A DNA stretch of 64,000 nucleotides from Rhodoferax sp. (GCF_013297935.1 NZ_JAAFIX010000008.1:97115-161114), one strand, 5' to 3'. Shown: positions 18,641-27,001, counted from the first letter of the stretch. Program-made: numbers and translations. Notes: generated by a model not told the origin, from the sequence alone.

Positions 18641-19348
18641 ATGAAAACACAGATAGACCACCTCGTCGTTGCCGCCCACACCCTCGAACAAGGCGTGCAG
18701 TGGTGCGAAGCCACCCTGGGCGTGACGCCGAAAGCCGGCGGTGAACACAGCCAGTTCGGCACCCACAACAAGCTCTTTAAAATCGCCACGCCGGGCCACC
18801 CGCTGGCGTATTTCGAAATCATTGCCATCCAGCCCGGCGCCAAAGGTCCGGCCAACCCCAACGCCAAGCGCTGGTTTGACCTCGACAACCCCGAGCTGCG
18901 CGCCGCAGTTGCCAAGGAGCCGCGCCTGGTGCACTTTGTGGCCGGCACCGACGAGATGTTGGCCGCCCGCATTGCCCTCAAAAACATCGGCATCGAACGC
19001 GGCCCGGCCATGCCGGCTAGCCGCCACTCGCGCAAAGGAGTGCTGCACTGGCAAATCACCGTGCGTGAAGACGGCTACCGCCTGTTTGAAGGCTGCCTGC
19101 CCACGCTCATTCAATGGGGCAAGCCCGAAGACGCCGAGCCCCTGCGCCTGCACCCGCGCAACAGCCTGCCACGCAGCCGCGTGAGCCTGGACAGTATTGC
19201 GGTGAGCCACCCGAGTGCAGCCAAACTGCAAGCGGCCTATGCCGCCATTGGCTTGGAAGGCATTGCCATCACCGAGGGCCCGGCCAACCTGAGCGCCACG
19301 CTCAAAACGCCCAAAGGCATGGTCACGCTGCAAAGCTTGGGCATTTAA
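18641..19348 (+). CDS. VOC-superfamily (glyoxalase-like) protein
   Basis: A 235-aa protein. The start IDHLVVAAHTLEQGVQWCEATLGV is the classic first beta-alpha unit of the vicinal-oxygen-chelate fold, as in the Glyoxalase_3 family. H7 is a possible metal ligand, but the second-half ligands are not obvious. The function is unknown; family members include isomerases and dioxygenases. It lies 49 bp after the aldehyde dehydrogenase in the same direction. Confidence 0.75.
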   Translation: MKTQIDHLVVAAHTLEQGVQWCEATLGVTPKAGGEHSQFGTHNKLFKIATPGHPLAYFEIIAIQPGAKGPANPNAKRWFDLDNPELRAAVAKEPRLVHFVAGTDEMLAARIALKNIGIERGPAMPASRHSRKGVLHWQITVREDGYRLFEGCLPTLIQWGKPEDAEPLRLHPRNSLPRSRVSLDSIAVSHPSAAKLQAAYAAIGLEGIAITEGPANLSATLKTPKGMVTLQSLGI

Positions 19349-19377
19349 ACGGCAGTTGGCGACGAGGATTTGCTCTG

Positions 19378-19428
19378 CTTTTGATAGCTACTCGCGCATA
19401 TTCCAACTGGGTTAGAGGCCATTTTGAC
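19378..19428 (-). repeat. Dispersed intergenic repeat, copy A2
   Basis: Read on the minus strand it shows AATGGCCTCTAACCC, ATGCGCGAGTAGCTATCAAAA, the same block order as the copies at 22.0, 22.8, 24.3, 27.0 and 30.2 kb but in the opposite orientation. It fills the gap between the VOC gene and the SNF2 helicase and ends one base before the helicase ATG. Confidence 0.7.
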
Positions 19429-19429
19429 C

Positions 19430-22024
19430 ATGAAACCGACGCGCAGCAGCCCGCCCGCGCCCCCGCCAGGCACTGAGAGCGCAGATGGCGCGGTGCCCGG
19501 CCAGTTCCGCCCCCGCATCACGCTGATGACGCTGGGCCGGGGCGAGGGCCTGCTGGGCCTCAAGCCCCAGGGCAAGCTGGGCCCGCGTGGCGACAGCGTG
19601 ACGCTGGCGCAGTTCGACTGGACCTACCGCACCCCGGTGGGCGACCGCTGGGAAACGCCCGCCCCCACCTCCATCCTCAACAGCCGCGCCGCCGAGTTTG
19701 AGGAATTGTTTGACACCGGCGGCCCGGTGGTGCGCCTGCAGCGCAATCTGGTGGCCGAGGCCGACGCCATGGACGCGGTGTGGGACCTGGGCTTTGTGCC
19801 GCTGGTGGACGCCAGTTTTCAGTGGCGCAGCCAAAAGCAGCGCCCGCATCTGGGCAGCGTGTGGACCCTGCCGCAAGAAGATCACTTTGGCGACTTCTGG
19901 GCCGACCAGGTGCCCCAGCTGCAAGCCAAGGGCTGGCAAGTGGTGGTGCAGCCCGGCTTTGCGCACGAAAGCGTGCCGGTTGAGCGCTGGAGGCTCATCC
20001 TCAGCAACACCGGAGAAGTGCTGGGCAAGGAGCTGGACAGCCCGCTGGTTAAACCCACACGCGGCGTCGAAAAGCTGGCCCTCCCCGGGCGCGAAGGCGA
20101 ATGGCTGCTGAGCCTGGGCATCGAGATTGACGGTGAGACGCTGGACCTGGCCCCTATGCTGGCCAACCTCCTCAAGCGCGACCCGCGCTGGCTGATCCGC
20201 AACTACCTCGACACCTTGGACGACTTGGCCACGGTATCGCTACGCGCGCCGGGTGGCCGGCGGATTGACGCCGAAGCCGGGCCGCTCAAAGCCATTGTGG
20301 GCGCCATGGTGGACTTGCTGACCGACCCGCTGCGCATGGCCGTCAAAGGCCCCATCCAACTCGGCGCGTGGGAGGCCCGCCGCATCAACACCCTGCGCGC
20401 CAGCCTGTTGGATGTGCATCGCGTGGGTGCCCACCAAAGCTGGCAGCTCGGGGGTGATGTGGGGCTGGCCGCGCTGGCCCAGCGCCTGCACAGCACAGGC
20501 CAGCCCCAGCCGGTGGCTGCACCTGCTGGTTTGCAAGTGCAATTGCGGCCGTATCAATTGGAAGGCCTGGCCTGGCTGCAATACCTGCGCGCACAGCACC
20601 TAGGCGGCATCTTGGCCGACGACATGGGCCTGGGCAAAACCGCGCAAGCGCTGGCCCATGTGCTGCTGGAGAAACAAGCGGGGCGGCTGGACCGCCCGGT
20701 GCTCGTGGTGCTGCCCACCTCGCTCGTGTTCAACTGGCTGACTGAGGCCAAGCGCATGGGGCCGGACTTGCGGTTGCTGAACCTGCACGGGCCGGAGCGC
20801 GCCAGCCTGTTTGCCGACATGCCCGCGCACGACCTGGTGATCACCACCTACCCGCTGCTGTGGCGCGACATAGCCGCGCTGGCCGTGCAGCCTTTTCACC
20901 TGGTCATTCTGGATGAGGCGCAAATGGTCAAAAACGCGGCCAGCCGCAGCGCCCGCGCCCTGCGCCAACTGCAAAGCCGCCACCGCCTGTGCCTGACCGG
21001 CACCCCGCTGGAAAACCACCTGGGCGAACTCTGGGCGCAGTTCGACTGGCTGATGCCCGGCTTTCTGGGCGACCAGCGCAGCTTTGCCGCCCGCTGGCGC
21101 AAGCCGATTGAAGAGAACGGCGAGACCGTGCGCGCCGCCCTGCTCGCCCAGCGCGTGCGCCCCTTCATCATGCGCCGCCGCAAGCAAGACGTGGCCACCG
21201 AGCTGCCGCCGCGCACCGAAGTCATCCAGCGCGTGCAACTGCAAGGCCGCCAGCGCGAGCTGTACGAAAGCGTGCGCGTGGCCGCCGACAAACAGGTGCG
21301 CCGCGTGCTGCAACGCCAGAACTTTGCGGGCGCGCAAATCAGCATCCTGGATGCGCTGCTGAAATTGCGGCAGGTGTGTTGCGATCCTTTCCTCGTCAAA
21401 GGGAGTGAGCTTGGGGCCGACATGGAACGGACGAAGCTGCATGCACTTACCGACTTGCTGGTCCCGCTGGTGGACGAAGGCCGCCGCGTGCTGGTGTTCT
21501 CGCAGTTCACCGAGCTGCTGGAGCTGATAGCCGATGCGCTCAGTGCACTGCGCCTGCCGTTTTTAAGCCTCACCGGCCAAACCGCCCCCGCCCAGCGCGG
21601 CAAGGTGGTGAAGCGCTTCCAAGCGCTGGAGGTGCCGGTGCTGCTGGTGAGCCTCAAGGCCGGTGGCATCGGCCTGAACCTCACGGCTGCCGACACGGTG
21701 ATCCACATGGACCCGTGGTGGAACCCCGCGGTGGAAGAGCAAGCCACCGCCCGCGCCCACCGCATCGGCCAGGACCAGCCGGTGTTCGTCTACAAGCTGG
21801 TGGTGGAAGGCAGCATCGAAGAACGCATGCTGGAACTGCAGGCCCGCAAACAAGCCCTGGCCGACGGCGTGCTGGGCCACGACGCCGAGGGCGCGCCTAA
21901 GTTTGACCAAGCCGATTTGCAAGCGCTGCTGGCGCCACTGGGCGCGCTCATGGCACAAGGCCAGACGCCGGAAGAAGCTGTGCGGCGTTGGGGTAGGACT
22001 GGTAGCCGGGTGGAGGGCTTTTAG
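19430..22024 (+). CDS. SNF2-family DNA-dependent ATPase/helicase
   Basis: An 864-aa Swi2/Snf2 protein. An N-terminal SNF2-associated region (about 1-360) precedes the ATPase. The ATPase motifs are DDMGLGKTAQALA (near residue 398), DEAQ within VVILDEAQMVKN (near 494), LTGTPLENHLGELW, then the second RecA domain with SLKAGGIGLNLTAADTVIHMDPWWNP and ARAHRIGQ. Such proteins remodel nucleoprotein or recycle RNA polymerase. Bacterial relatives often carry an N-terminal SWIM zinc finger; none is present here and the repeat A2 abuts the start codon. ATG 19430 was preferred over TTG 19424. Confidence 0.85.
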   Translation: MKPTRSSPPAPPPGTESADGAVPGQFRPRITLMTLGRGEGLLGLKPQGKLGPRGDSVTLAQFDWTYRTPVGDRWETPAPTSILNSRAAEFEELFDTGGPVVRLQRNLVAEADAMDAVWDLGFVPLVDASFQWRSQKQRPHLGSVWTLPQEDHFGDFWADQVPQLQAKGWQVVVQPGFAHESVPVERWRLILSNTGEVLGKELDSPLVKPTRGVEKLALPGREGEWLLSLGIEIDGETLDLAPMLANLLKRDPRWLIRNYLDTLDDLATVSLRAPGGRRIDAEAGPLKAIVGAMVDLLTDPLRMAVKGPIQLGAWEARRINTLRASLLDVHRVGAHQSWQLGGDVGLAALAQRLHSTGQPQPVAAPAGLQVQLRPYQLEGLAWLQYLRAQHLGGILADDMGLGKTAQALAHVLLEKQAGRLDRPVLVVLPTSLVFNWLTEAKRMGPDLRLLNLHGPERASLFADMPAHDLVITTYPLLWRDIAALAVQPFHLVILDEAQMVKNAASRSARALRQLQSRHRLCLTGTPLENHLGELWAQFDWLMPGFLGDQRSFAARWRKPIEENGETVRAALLAQRVRPFIMRRRKQDVATELPPRTEVIQRVQLQGRQRELYESVRVAADKQVRRVLQRQNFAGAQISILDALLKLRQVCCDPFLVKGSELGADMERTKLHALTDLLVPLVDEGRRVLVFSQFTELLELIADALSALRLPFLSLTGQTAPAQRGKVVKRFQALEVPVLLVSLKAGGIGLNLTAADTVIHMDPWWNPAVEEQATARAHRIGQDQPVFVYKLVVEGSIEERMLELQARKQALADGVLGHDAEGAPKFDQADLQALLAPLGALMAQGQTPEEAVRRWGRTGSRVEGF

Positions 22025-22029
22025 GCATT

Positions 22030-22089
22030 AAATCGGCCTCTAGCCCACGTCTTACCTGCGCGAGCAGCTACCAATTTAGTAGCAATTAG
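22030..22089 (+). repeat. Dispersed intergenic repeat, copy A3
   Basis: It contains GGCCTCTAGCCCACGT, TGCGCGAGCAGCTAC and a terminal TAGTAGCAA, a small GCTAC/GTAGC stem. It begins a few bases after the SNF2 stop and ends against the tail of the antitoxin gene. Confidence 0.75.
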
Positions 22090-22090
22090 C

Positions 22091-22402
22091 TCACACCGAT
22101 GAGCTCGCGCTGGTGCGCGGCGTGGCCCCCAGCTTGAGGCCCAGTGCCTTGATGACCTTGAGGATGGTGGCAAAGCTCGGGTTGCCTTCGCCCGAGAGCG
22201 CTTTGTACAAGCTCTCACGCCCCAGCCCGGTGTCTTTGGCCAGCTGCGTCATGCCGCGGGCGCGGGCGATGTCGCCCAGCACATGTGCGATGTAGGCGGC
22301 GTCATCGCCAGCCTCTTCCATACAAATCGCAAAGTAGTCGGCAATGTCTTCCTCGGTTTTGAGGTGCTCGGCAACATCCCATTTACGTGTTTTGAGTGCC
22401 AT
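22091..22402 (-). CDS. Addiction-module antitoxin, HI1420 type (HTH)
   Basis: A 103-aa protein matching the HI1420/DNA-damage-associated antidote family. After the N-terminal WDVAEHLKTEEDIADYF there is a Cro-like helix-turn-helix (MTQLAKDTGLGRESLYKAL, about 51-70) and the conserved NPSFATILKVIKALGLKL. It should bind and neutralise the toxin encoded just upstream and repress the operon. The gap to the toxin gene is 9 bp, with toxin first as in HigBA-type modules. Confidence 0.88.
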   Translation of the reverse strand: MALKTRKWDVAEHLKTEEDIADYFAICMEEAGDDAAYIAHVLGDIARARGMTQLAKDTGLGRESLYKALSGEGNPSFATILKVIKALGLKLGATPRTSASSSV

Positions 22403-22411
22403 GGTGTATTC

Positions 22412-22720
22412 CTAAAGTTGTCTGGCCAATGCCAAGGCGGCTTTGATGTCTTTGGCTTGCGTGGACTTGCTACCGCCTGCCAGCAAAAACACGAACTCCA
22501 AGCCGCGCTGAGTGAAATACACGCGGTAGCCGGGCCCAAAGTCGATGCGCATTTCACTCACGCCCTCGCCGACGGGTTTCACATCGCCAAAGTTGCCCAG
22601 CTCTGCCCGCCGGATACGCGCTTGCACACGCAACATAGCTTGCCGATCTTTCAACGCTGCAATCCACGCATCGAAAACTTCGGTTGTTTGAATCGTGTAC
22701 TTGGCCAGAATGTATCCCAT
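22412..22720 (-). CDS. RelE-superfamily toxin, HI1419 (HigB-like) type
   Basis: About 102 aa when started at the ATG at 22720. The pattern TTEVFDAWIAALKDRQA, VQARIRRAELGNFGD and GVSEMRIDFGPGYRVYFT is that of the upstream killer protein of the HI1419/HI1420 addiction module, a ribosome-dependent mRNA interferase fold. A longer frame to 22729 would need a TTG start. It is co-transcribed with the HTH antitoxin. Confidence 0.88.
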   Translation of the reverse strand: MGYILAKYTIQTTEVFDAWIAALKDRQAMLRVQARIRRAELGNFGDVKPVGEGVSEMRIDFGPGYRVYFTQRGLEFVFLLAGGSKSTQAKDIKAALALARQL

Positions 22721-22728
22721 TAAATACA
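22711..22728 (-). promoter_or_regulatory. Candidate operator over the toxin start
   Basis: TGTAT (22711-22715) and ATACA (22724-22728) form an inverted repeat with an 8-bp spacer, overlapping the toxin start codon and its upstream region. This is a typical position for antitoxin autoregulation, but the match is short. Confidence 0.3.
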
Positions 22729-22780
22729 ATTTTGGTGAGCCACACCAAACCCGAAAGGCATTAAAGACGCCTGATAAGCA

Positions 22781-22844
22781 TGAAATTGGCCTCTAGCCCG
22801 CGTGGAACATGCGCAAATTGCTACTGAATAAATAGCAATTTTGT
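22781..22844 (+). repeat. Dispersed intergenic repeat, copy A4
   Basis: AATTGGCCTCTAGCCCGCGT is followed by ATGCGCAAATTGCTACTGAA and TAGCAATTTTG. It lies between the two divergent toxin-antitoxin modules. Confidence 0.75.
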
Positions 22845-22982
22845 TCCTTGGCATGGGCAAAGTGCGTAATAAATGAGCATTTATCAGTAGCGGATAAAGA
22901 CTCATAAACCCAATCGCTTTCAAAAACGCACTTGAAACCGTATGATTGGCCGCACTATTTAGCCCACCATTCGGAGCACGCC

Positions 22983-23237
22983 ATGTCCCCCATCAGCGCC
23001 AACGACCTCAAAACCAAAGGCATTTCTGCCATTGAGTTGGCCCTCAGCACGGCCACCGAGGCGGTGGTGCAGGTGCGCGGCAAAGACAAGTTTGTGGTGA
23101 TGGACATGGCGCACTACCACTACCTGCGCGAATGCGAGCTGGACGCGGCGCTGGCCCAAACCCGCGCCGACTTGGCGGCAGGCCGCGCCGTGCAAGAGTC
23201 GCCCGAGGCGCACCTGGCGCGGCTGGACGCCATGTAA
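22983..23237 (+). CDS. Phd/YefM-family antitoxin
   Basis: An 84-aa antitoxin. ISANDLKTKGISAIELAL is the typical Phd/YefM DNA-binding N-terminus, followed by VRGKDKFVVMDMAHYHYLRE and an acidic/Ala-rich C-terminal tail that would wrap the toxin. I chose the ATG at 22983, which is preceded by GGAG; the frame is open for 17 more codons upstream without a good start signal. Its stop overlaps the toxin start (TAATG). Confidence 0.85.
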   Translation: MSPISANDLKTKGISAIELALSTATEAVVQVRGKDKFVVMDMAHYHYLRECELDAALAQTRADLAAGRAVQESPEAHLARLDAM

Positions 23238-23542
23238 TGGCGGGCGCCACTACGCCACCCAGCGGCGCGCCCTGTGAGTTGGTTTTTACCGAGCAATACA
23301 ACCGCAAGGCCGCCCGCTTTCTGAAACGCCACCCGGACTTGCGCCAGCAATACCTGAAAACACTGCAGGTGCTGGAGCTGAACCCGGCCCACCCCTCCCT
23401 GCGTTTGCACGCCCTGCGCGGCAAACTTGAAGGGCTGCAGTCGGTATCCATCAACCTGTCGTACCGCATCACGCTGGAGCTGTTGATCCAAGACGGCCAG
23501 ATCATTCCGGTGAACGTGGGTGACCACGATGCGGTGTACTGA
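23237..23542 (+). CDS. RelE/YafQ-like plasmid-stabilisation toxin
   Basis: About 101 aa from the ATG that overlaps the antitoxin stop by one base. The segment ELVFTEQYNRKAARFLKRHPDL is followed by LQVLELNPAHPSLRLHALRGKL and YRITLELL, the ParE/RelE/YafQ-type toxin fold. The translational coupling makes the TA assignment firm; whether it is an mRNA interferase or a gyrase toxin is not settled. Confidence 0.82.
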   Translation: MAGATTPPSGAPCELVFTEQYNRKAARFLKRHPDLRQQYLKTLQVLELNPAHPSLRLHALRGKLEGLQSVSINLSYRITLELLIQDGQIIPVNVGDHDAVY

Positions 23543-23557
23543 AGTTTGGAAACTGCT

Positions 23558-24250
23558 ATGAATACATCCACTACCCGCCACCTACTTCCCCATCTTCAAG
23601 GCATCGCCAGCCGTATCGTCCTGGCTATCGGTTTAGTTGCTGCCGTTTTCGGCGGAGTTAGCAACGCTTGGGCGGCTGGCGGCGATACCTGGCAGGAAGA
23701 GGTGCTGTTGCACGATGGGCAAAAGATGGTGGTGGAACGCTCGCAGACCTATGGCGGGCGCTATGAGATGGGTCAGTCGATGCCCGCCAGAGAGCACACG
23801 ATTCGGTTCACCCTGCCAAACTCGTCCAACGCAATCAGTTGGACGAGCGAGTACGGCGAAGGCTTGGGGCGTACCAACTTCAACCTTTTGGCTCTGCACG
23901 TCAAAGACAAAACGCCGTATGTGATTGCGGAGCCCAACCTTTGCTTGGCATACAACCATTGGGGCCGACCAAACCCGCCCTATGTGATCTTCAAATGGGA
24001 AGCCAAGGCTTGGCAGCAAATCGGGATTGCGGCCCTCCCAACCGAGTTCAGCACCATCAACCTGATTGTCAATAACAGCCGCATTGACGAAATCAAGGAC
24101 AACAGCAAATCCACCGGCTATGTACCCGCGACTTATGTGCAGGTCATGAATGGACGGTTGCCACAAGCCCAATACCGCTCCATCCTGCGGGAGCCGATGG
24201 CAACAGGGCTGTGCCCGCAATACTCGGCTAGCCCTAAAGCGCCAGATTGA
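23558..24250 (+). CDS. Exported protein of unknown function
   Basis: About 230 aa with a long signal peptide (hydrophobic IVLAIGLVAAVFGGV, cleavage near AWA-A). The mature part (DTWQEEVLLHDGQKMVVERSQTYGGRYEM) is beta-rich with two Cys (LCLAY and LCPQY) that could pair in the periplasm. No catalytic motif is recognised. It begins 15 bp after the RelE-type toxin in the same direction, and the repeat A5 follows. It may be a passenger of the toxin-antitoxin module. Confidence 0.65.
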   Translation: MNTSTTRHLLPHLQGIASRIVLAIGLVAAVFGGVSNAWAAGGDTWQEEVLLHDGQKMVVERSQTYGGRYEMGQSMPAREHTIRFTLPNSSNAISWTSEYGEGLGRTNFNLLALHVKDKTPYVIAEPNLCLAYNHWGRPNPPYVIFKWEAKAWQQIGIAALPTEFSTINLIVNNSRIDEIKDNSKSTGYVPATYVQVMNGRLPQAQYRSILREPMATGLCPQYSASPKAPD

Positions 24251-24258
24251 GCGATAGG

Positions 24259-24316
24259 CAAATCAGCCTCTAGCGCAGACTATTCGTCCACTTACCGCTA
24301 CGCTATTGATAGCAAA
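24259..24316 (+). repeat. Dispersed intergenic repeat, copy A5
   Basis: A more degenerate copy: AATCAGCCTCTAGCGCAGA, then CCGCTACGCTATTGATAGCAAA. It lies between the exported protein and the MarR gene. Confidence 0.6.
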
Positions 24317-24327
24317 CCTATCCCAAA

Positions 24328-24813
24328 ATGCCCAAGAATTCCGCTTCCCCCATCCCCCTACAAGCCGAACCCGGCCACCTGATCCGGCGGGCGCACCAGT
24401 TGGCGGTGGGCACGTTTGCCAAGACACATGGCAAGCAGATCACGCCGGTGCAATACGCGGTGCTGCGCGCGCTGCAAGACGCGCCGGGCATGGACCAGGT
24501 GACGCTGGCCGAGCGCGTGGCGCTGGACACATCGACCACCGCCGACATTGCTGCCCGGCTGGATGCCAAGGGTTGGATCGTGCGGGAGCTGCTGCCCCGC
24601 CGCCAGCGCGCACTGCGGCTCACTCCCGAGGGCGAGGCGGTGCTGGCCGAGATGCTGCCGCGGGTGGACCCCATGTATGCGCAGCTGCTGGGCGCCTTGG
24701 AGCCGGCCGAGCGGGAGGAGTTTTTGCGCCTACTGCGCAAGTTTGTGCACCTGAACACGCCAGCCGTTGAAAGTCCGGGCGATGCGGCGGACCAGCCATC
24801 CGACGGCGCATAG
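24328..24813 (+). CDS. MarR-family transcriptional regulator
   Basis: A 161-aa winged-helix regulator. After PGHLIRRAHQLAVGTF come the HTH (ITPVQYAVLRALQ, VTLAERVALDTSTTADIAARL) and the wing (RRQRALRLTPEGEAVLAEM), all typical of MarR. It lies upstream of vanAB in the same direction, with a perfect palindrome in between, so it is a plausible aromatic-acid-responsive regulator of vanAB. VanR proteins described elsewhere are mostly GntR or PadR type, so this would be a different solution. Confidence 0.88.
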   Translation: MPKNSASPIPLQAEPGHLIRRAHQLAVGTFAKTHGKQITPVQYAVLRALQDAPGMDQVTLAERVALDTSTTADIAARLDAKGWIVRELLPRRQRALRLTPEGEAVLAEMLPRVDPMYAQLLGALEPAEREEFLRLLRKFVHLNTPAVESPGDAADQPSDGA

Positions 24814-24920
24814 CCCGCTGCCAGCCCCTACCGACCAATCGTCGGATTCATCCCGTCGTCAAGGGAAAACCCTCATCCCCAGCCCCTAGCCGTGGAATTG
24901 ACTTCGGTCTATGATTCTCG

Positions 24921-24940
24921 TCATTCAGCATACTGAATGA
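24921..24940 (+). promoter_or_regulatory. Perfect palindrome upstream of vanA, candidate MarR operator
   Basis: TCATTCAG-CATA-CTGAATGA is a perfect 8+8 inverted repeat with a 4-bp centre, 38 bp before the vanA ATG. TTGACT at 24898-24903 could be a nearby -35 element. Spacing and symmetry suit a MarR dimer. Confidence 0.6.
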
Positions 24941-24977
24941 AGAAATTCACCGCCCTTTCCATCCAAGGAGCCACGCC

Positions 24978-26036
24978 ATGTTTCCCCTCAACACCTGGTA
25001 CGTTGCCGCACGCAGCGAAGAGATCCCTTCCGACCGCCCCTTGGGCCGCCGCATTTGCAACATCCCCATGGCGCTGTTCCGCAACAGCGCAGGCGTGCCG
25101 GCCGCGGTGGAAGACTTTTGCCCGCACCGGGGCGCCCCGCTCTCGCTGGGCAAGGTGGAGGGCGACACGCTGGTCTGCGGCTACCACGGCTTGGCCATGG
25201 GTTGCGACGGTAAGACCGTGTCCATGCCCTGCCAGCGGGTGCGCGGCTTTCCGGCCAACCGCTGCTTTCCCCTGCACGAGGAACACGGTTTTGTGTGGGT
25301 GTGGCCCGGCGACGCGGCCCAGGCGGATGTGGCCAGCATTCCGAAGTTTGAATGGCTGGGCAACCCGCAGTTTGGCTACGGCGGCGGCTTGTACGAGATT
25401 GCCTGCGACTACCGCCTGATGATCGACAACCTGATGGACCTGACGCACGAAACCTATGTGCACAGCACCAGCATCGGCCAAAAGGAAATTGACGAAGTGC
25501 CCTGCCAGACCCGCGTGGACGGCGACCATGTGATCACCGAGCGCTTTATGGAAGGCATTGAGGCTCCGCCTTTCTGGAAGATGGCGCTGCGCATGAACGG
25601 CCTGCCTGACGACCAGCCGGTGGACCGCTGGCAGATTTGCCACTTCACGCCGCCCAGCCACATCATGATTGAGGTGGGTGTGGCGCTGCAGGGCCACGGT
25701 GGCTACCACGCGCCCGACGAGTTTAAGGCCGCAAGCTGGGTGGTGGACTTCATCACCCCCGAGACGGATACGAGCATCCACTACTTCTGGGGCATGGCGC
25801 GCAAGTTCAAACCGGCCGACGCCGAGCTGACCGCGCAGATTCGCGAAGGCCAGGGCAAGATTTTTGGCGAAGACCAGGAGATGCTGGAGCGCCAGCAGCA
25901 AAACCTGCTGGCCTACCCCGAGCGCAAGCTGTTGATGTTGAACATCGATACTGGTGGCGTGCAGTCGCGCAAGATCATTGACCGCATCGTGGCCGCAGAG
26001 CGCAGCCCGGTCGCTGCAGAAAGCGCAGCCGCATGA
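24978..26036 (+). CDS. vanA: Vanillate O-demethylase oxygenase subunit
   Basis: A Rieske non-heme iron oxygenase that converts vanillate to protocatechuate and formaldehyde. The Rieske ligands are C48, H50, C67 and H70 (FCPHRGAPL and CGYHGLAM). The mononuclear iron site is DNLMDLTHETYVH (H157, H162). The length of 352 aa fits VanA. It overlaps vanB by 4 bp. The substrate could be another methoxybenzoate, but the pairing with a VanB-type reductase supports vanillate. Confidence 0.88.
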   Translation: MFPLNTWYVAARSEEIPSDRPLGRRICNIPMALFRNSAGVPAAVEDFCPHRGAPLSLGKVEGDTLVCGYHGLAMGCDGKTVSMPCQRVRGFPANRCFPLHEEHGFVWVWPGDAAQADVASIPKFEWLGNPQFGYGGGLYEIACDYRLMIDNLMDLTHETYVHSTSIGQKEIDEVPCQTRVDGDHVITERFMEGIEAPPFWKMALRMNGLPDDQPVDRWQICHFTPPSHIMIEVGVALQGHGGYHAPDEFKAASWVVDFITPETDTSIHYFWGMARKFKPADAELTAQIREGQGKIFGEDQEMLERQQQNLLAYPERKLLMLNIDTGGVQSRKIIDRIVAAERSPVAAESAAA

Positions 26037-27001
26037 GCAGCGCCACCACCTTGCAAGTGCGGGTAGCCGCCAAGCGCACCGAGGCGCAAGACATTTGCAG
26101 CCTGGAGCTGGTGGCGCTGGACGGCAGCGCCCTGCCCGCCTTTAGCGCCGGTGCGCACATTGATGTGCACCTGCCCAACGGCTTGCAGCGCCAATATTCG
26201 CTGTGTAACGCCCCGAGCGAAACCCACCGTTATGTGATTGGGGTGCTGCGCGACGCGGCGTCGCGCGGTGGCTCGGTAGCCGTGCACGAGCTGGTGGCCG
26301 AGGGCAGCACGCTCACCATCAGCACCCCGCGCAACCTGTTCCCCTTGGACAGCGCTGCGCCCCACCACCTGCTGCTGGCAGGTGGCATTGGCATCACGCC
26401 CATGCTGGCGATGGCGGAACATTTGGCGGCGACCGGCGGCGGGTTCACCCTGCACCACTGCAGCCGCAGCCGCGCGCGCACGGCTTTTGTGGAGCGACTG
26501 GCTGCAGCGCCCTTTGCCGCCCACGCCCACCACCACTTTGACGATGGCGATGCGGCGCAAAAGCTGGACATTGCCGCCACCCTGCAAAGCGCCCCGGCAG
26601 GCACCCACTTGTATGTGTGCGGCCCGCAAGGCTTTATGGACGCGGTGCTGACCGCAGGCCGCGCGGCCGGCTGGCCTGAGGCGCGGCTGCACCGCGAATA
26701 CTTTGGAGCCGCCCCCACCGCCAAAGCGGACGACGGCAGCTTTGAGCTGGAGATAGCCAGCACGGGCAAGGTCATCAAGGTGCTGCCCGACCAGACCGCA
26801 CTGGCTGCGCTGCATGTGGCGGGCATCGACATCCCCATGTCGTGCGAGCAAGGCGTGTGCGGCACCTGCCTCACCCGCGTGAAAGCCGGCACGCCCGACC
26901 ACCGCGACCAGTACCTGGAGCCCGACGAGCAGGCGGCCAATGACCAGTTCTTGCCCTGCTGCTCGCGGTCCCAAAGCGCTCGCCTGGTGCTGGATTTATA
27001 G
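26033..27001 (+). CDS. vanB: Vanillate O-demethylase reductase subunit
   Basis: An electron-transfer partner of VanA, class IA phthalate-dioxygenase-reductase type. In order it has an FMN domain (RQYSLCNAPSE), an NAD domain (GGIGITPMLAMAEHL, YVCGPQGFMDAV) and a C-terminal plant-type 2Fe-2S ferredoxin (CEQGVCGTCLTRV near residue 270, with the fourth Cys in LPCCSRS). The length is 322 aa. It is translationally coupled to vanA by an ATGA overlap. The stop codon touches repeat A6, and a terminator follows. Confidence 0.9.
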   Translation: MSSATTLQVRVAAKRTEAQDICSLELVALDGSALPAFSAGAHIDVHLPNGLQRQYSLCNAPSETHRYVIGVLRDAASRGGSVAVHELVAEGSTLTISTPRNLFPLDSAAPHHLLLAGGIGITPMLAMAEHLAATGGGFTLHHCSRSRARTAFVERLAAAPFAAHAHHHFDDGDAAQKLDIAATLQSAPAGTHLYVCGPQGFMDAVLTAGRAAGWPEARLHREYFGAAPTAKADDGSFELEIASTGKVIKVLPDQTALAALHVAGIDIPMSCEQGVCGTCLTRVKAGTPDHRDQYLEPDEQAANDQFLPCCSRSQSARLVLDL

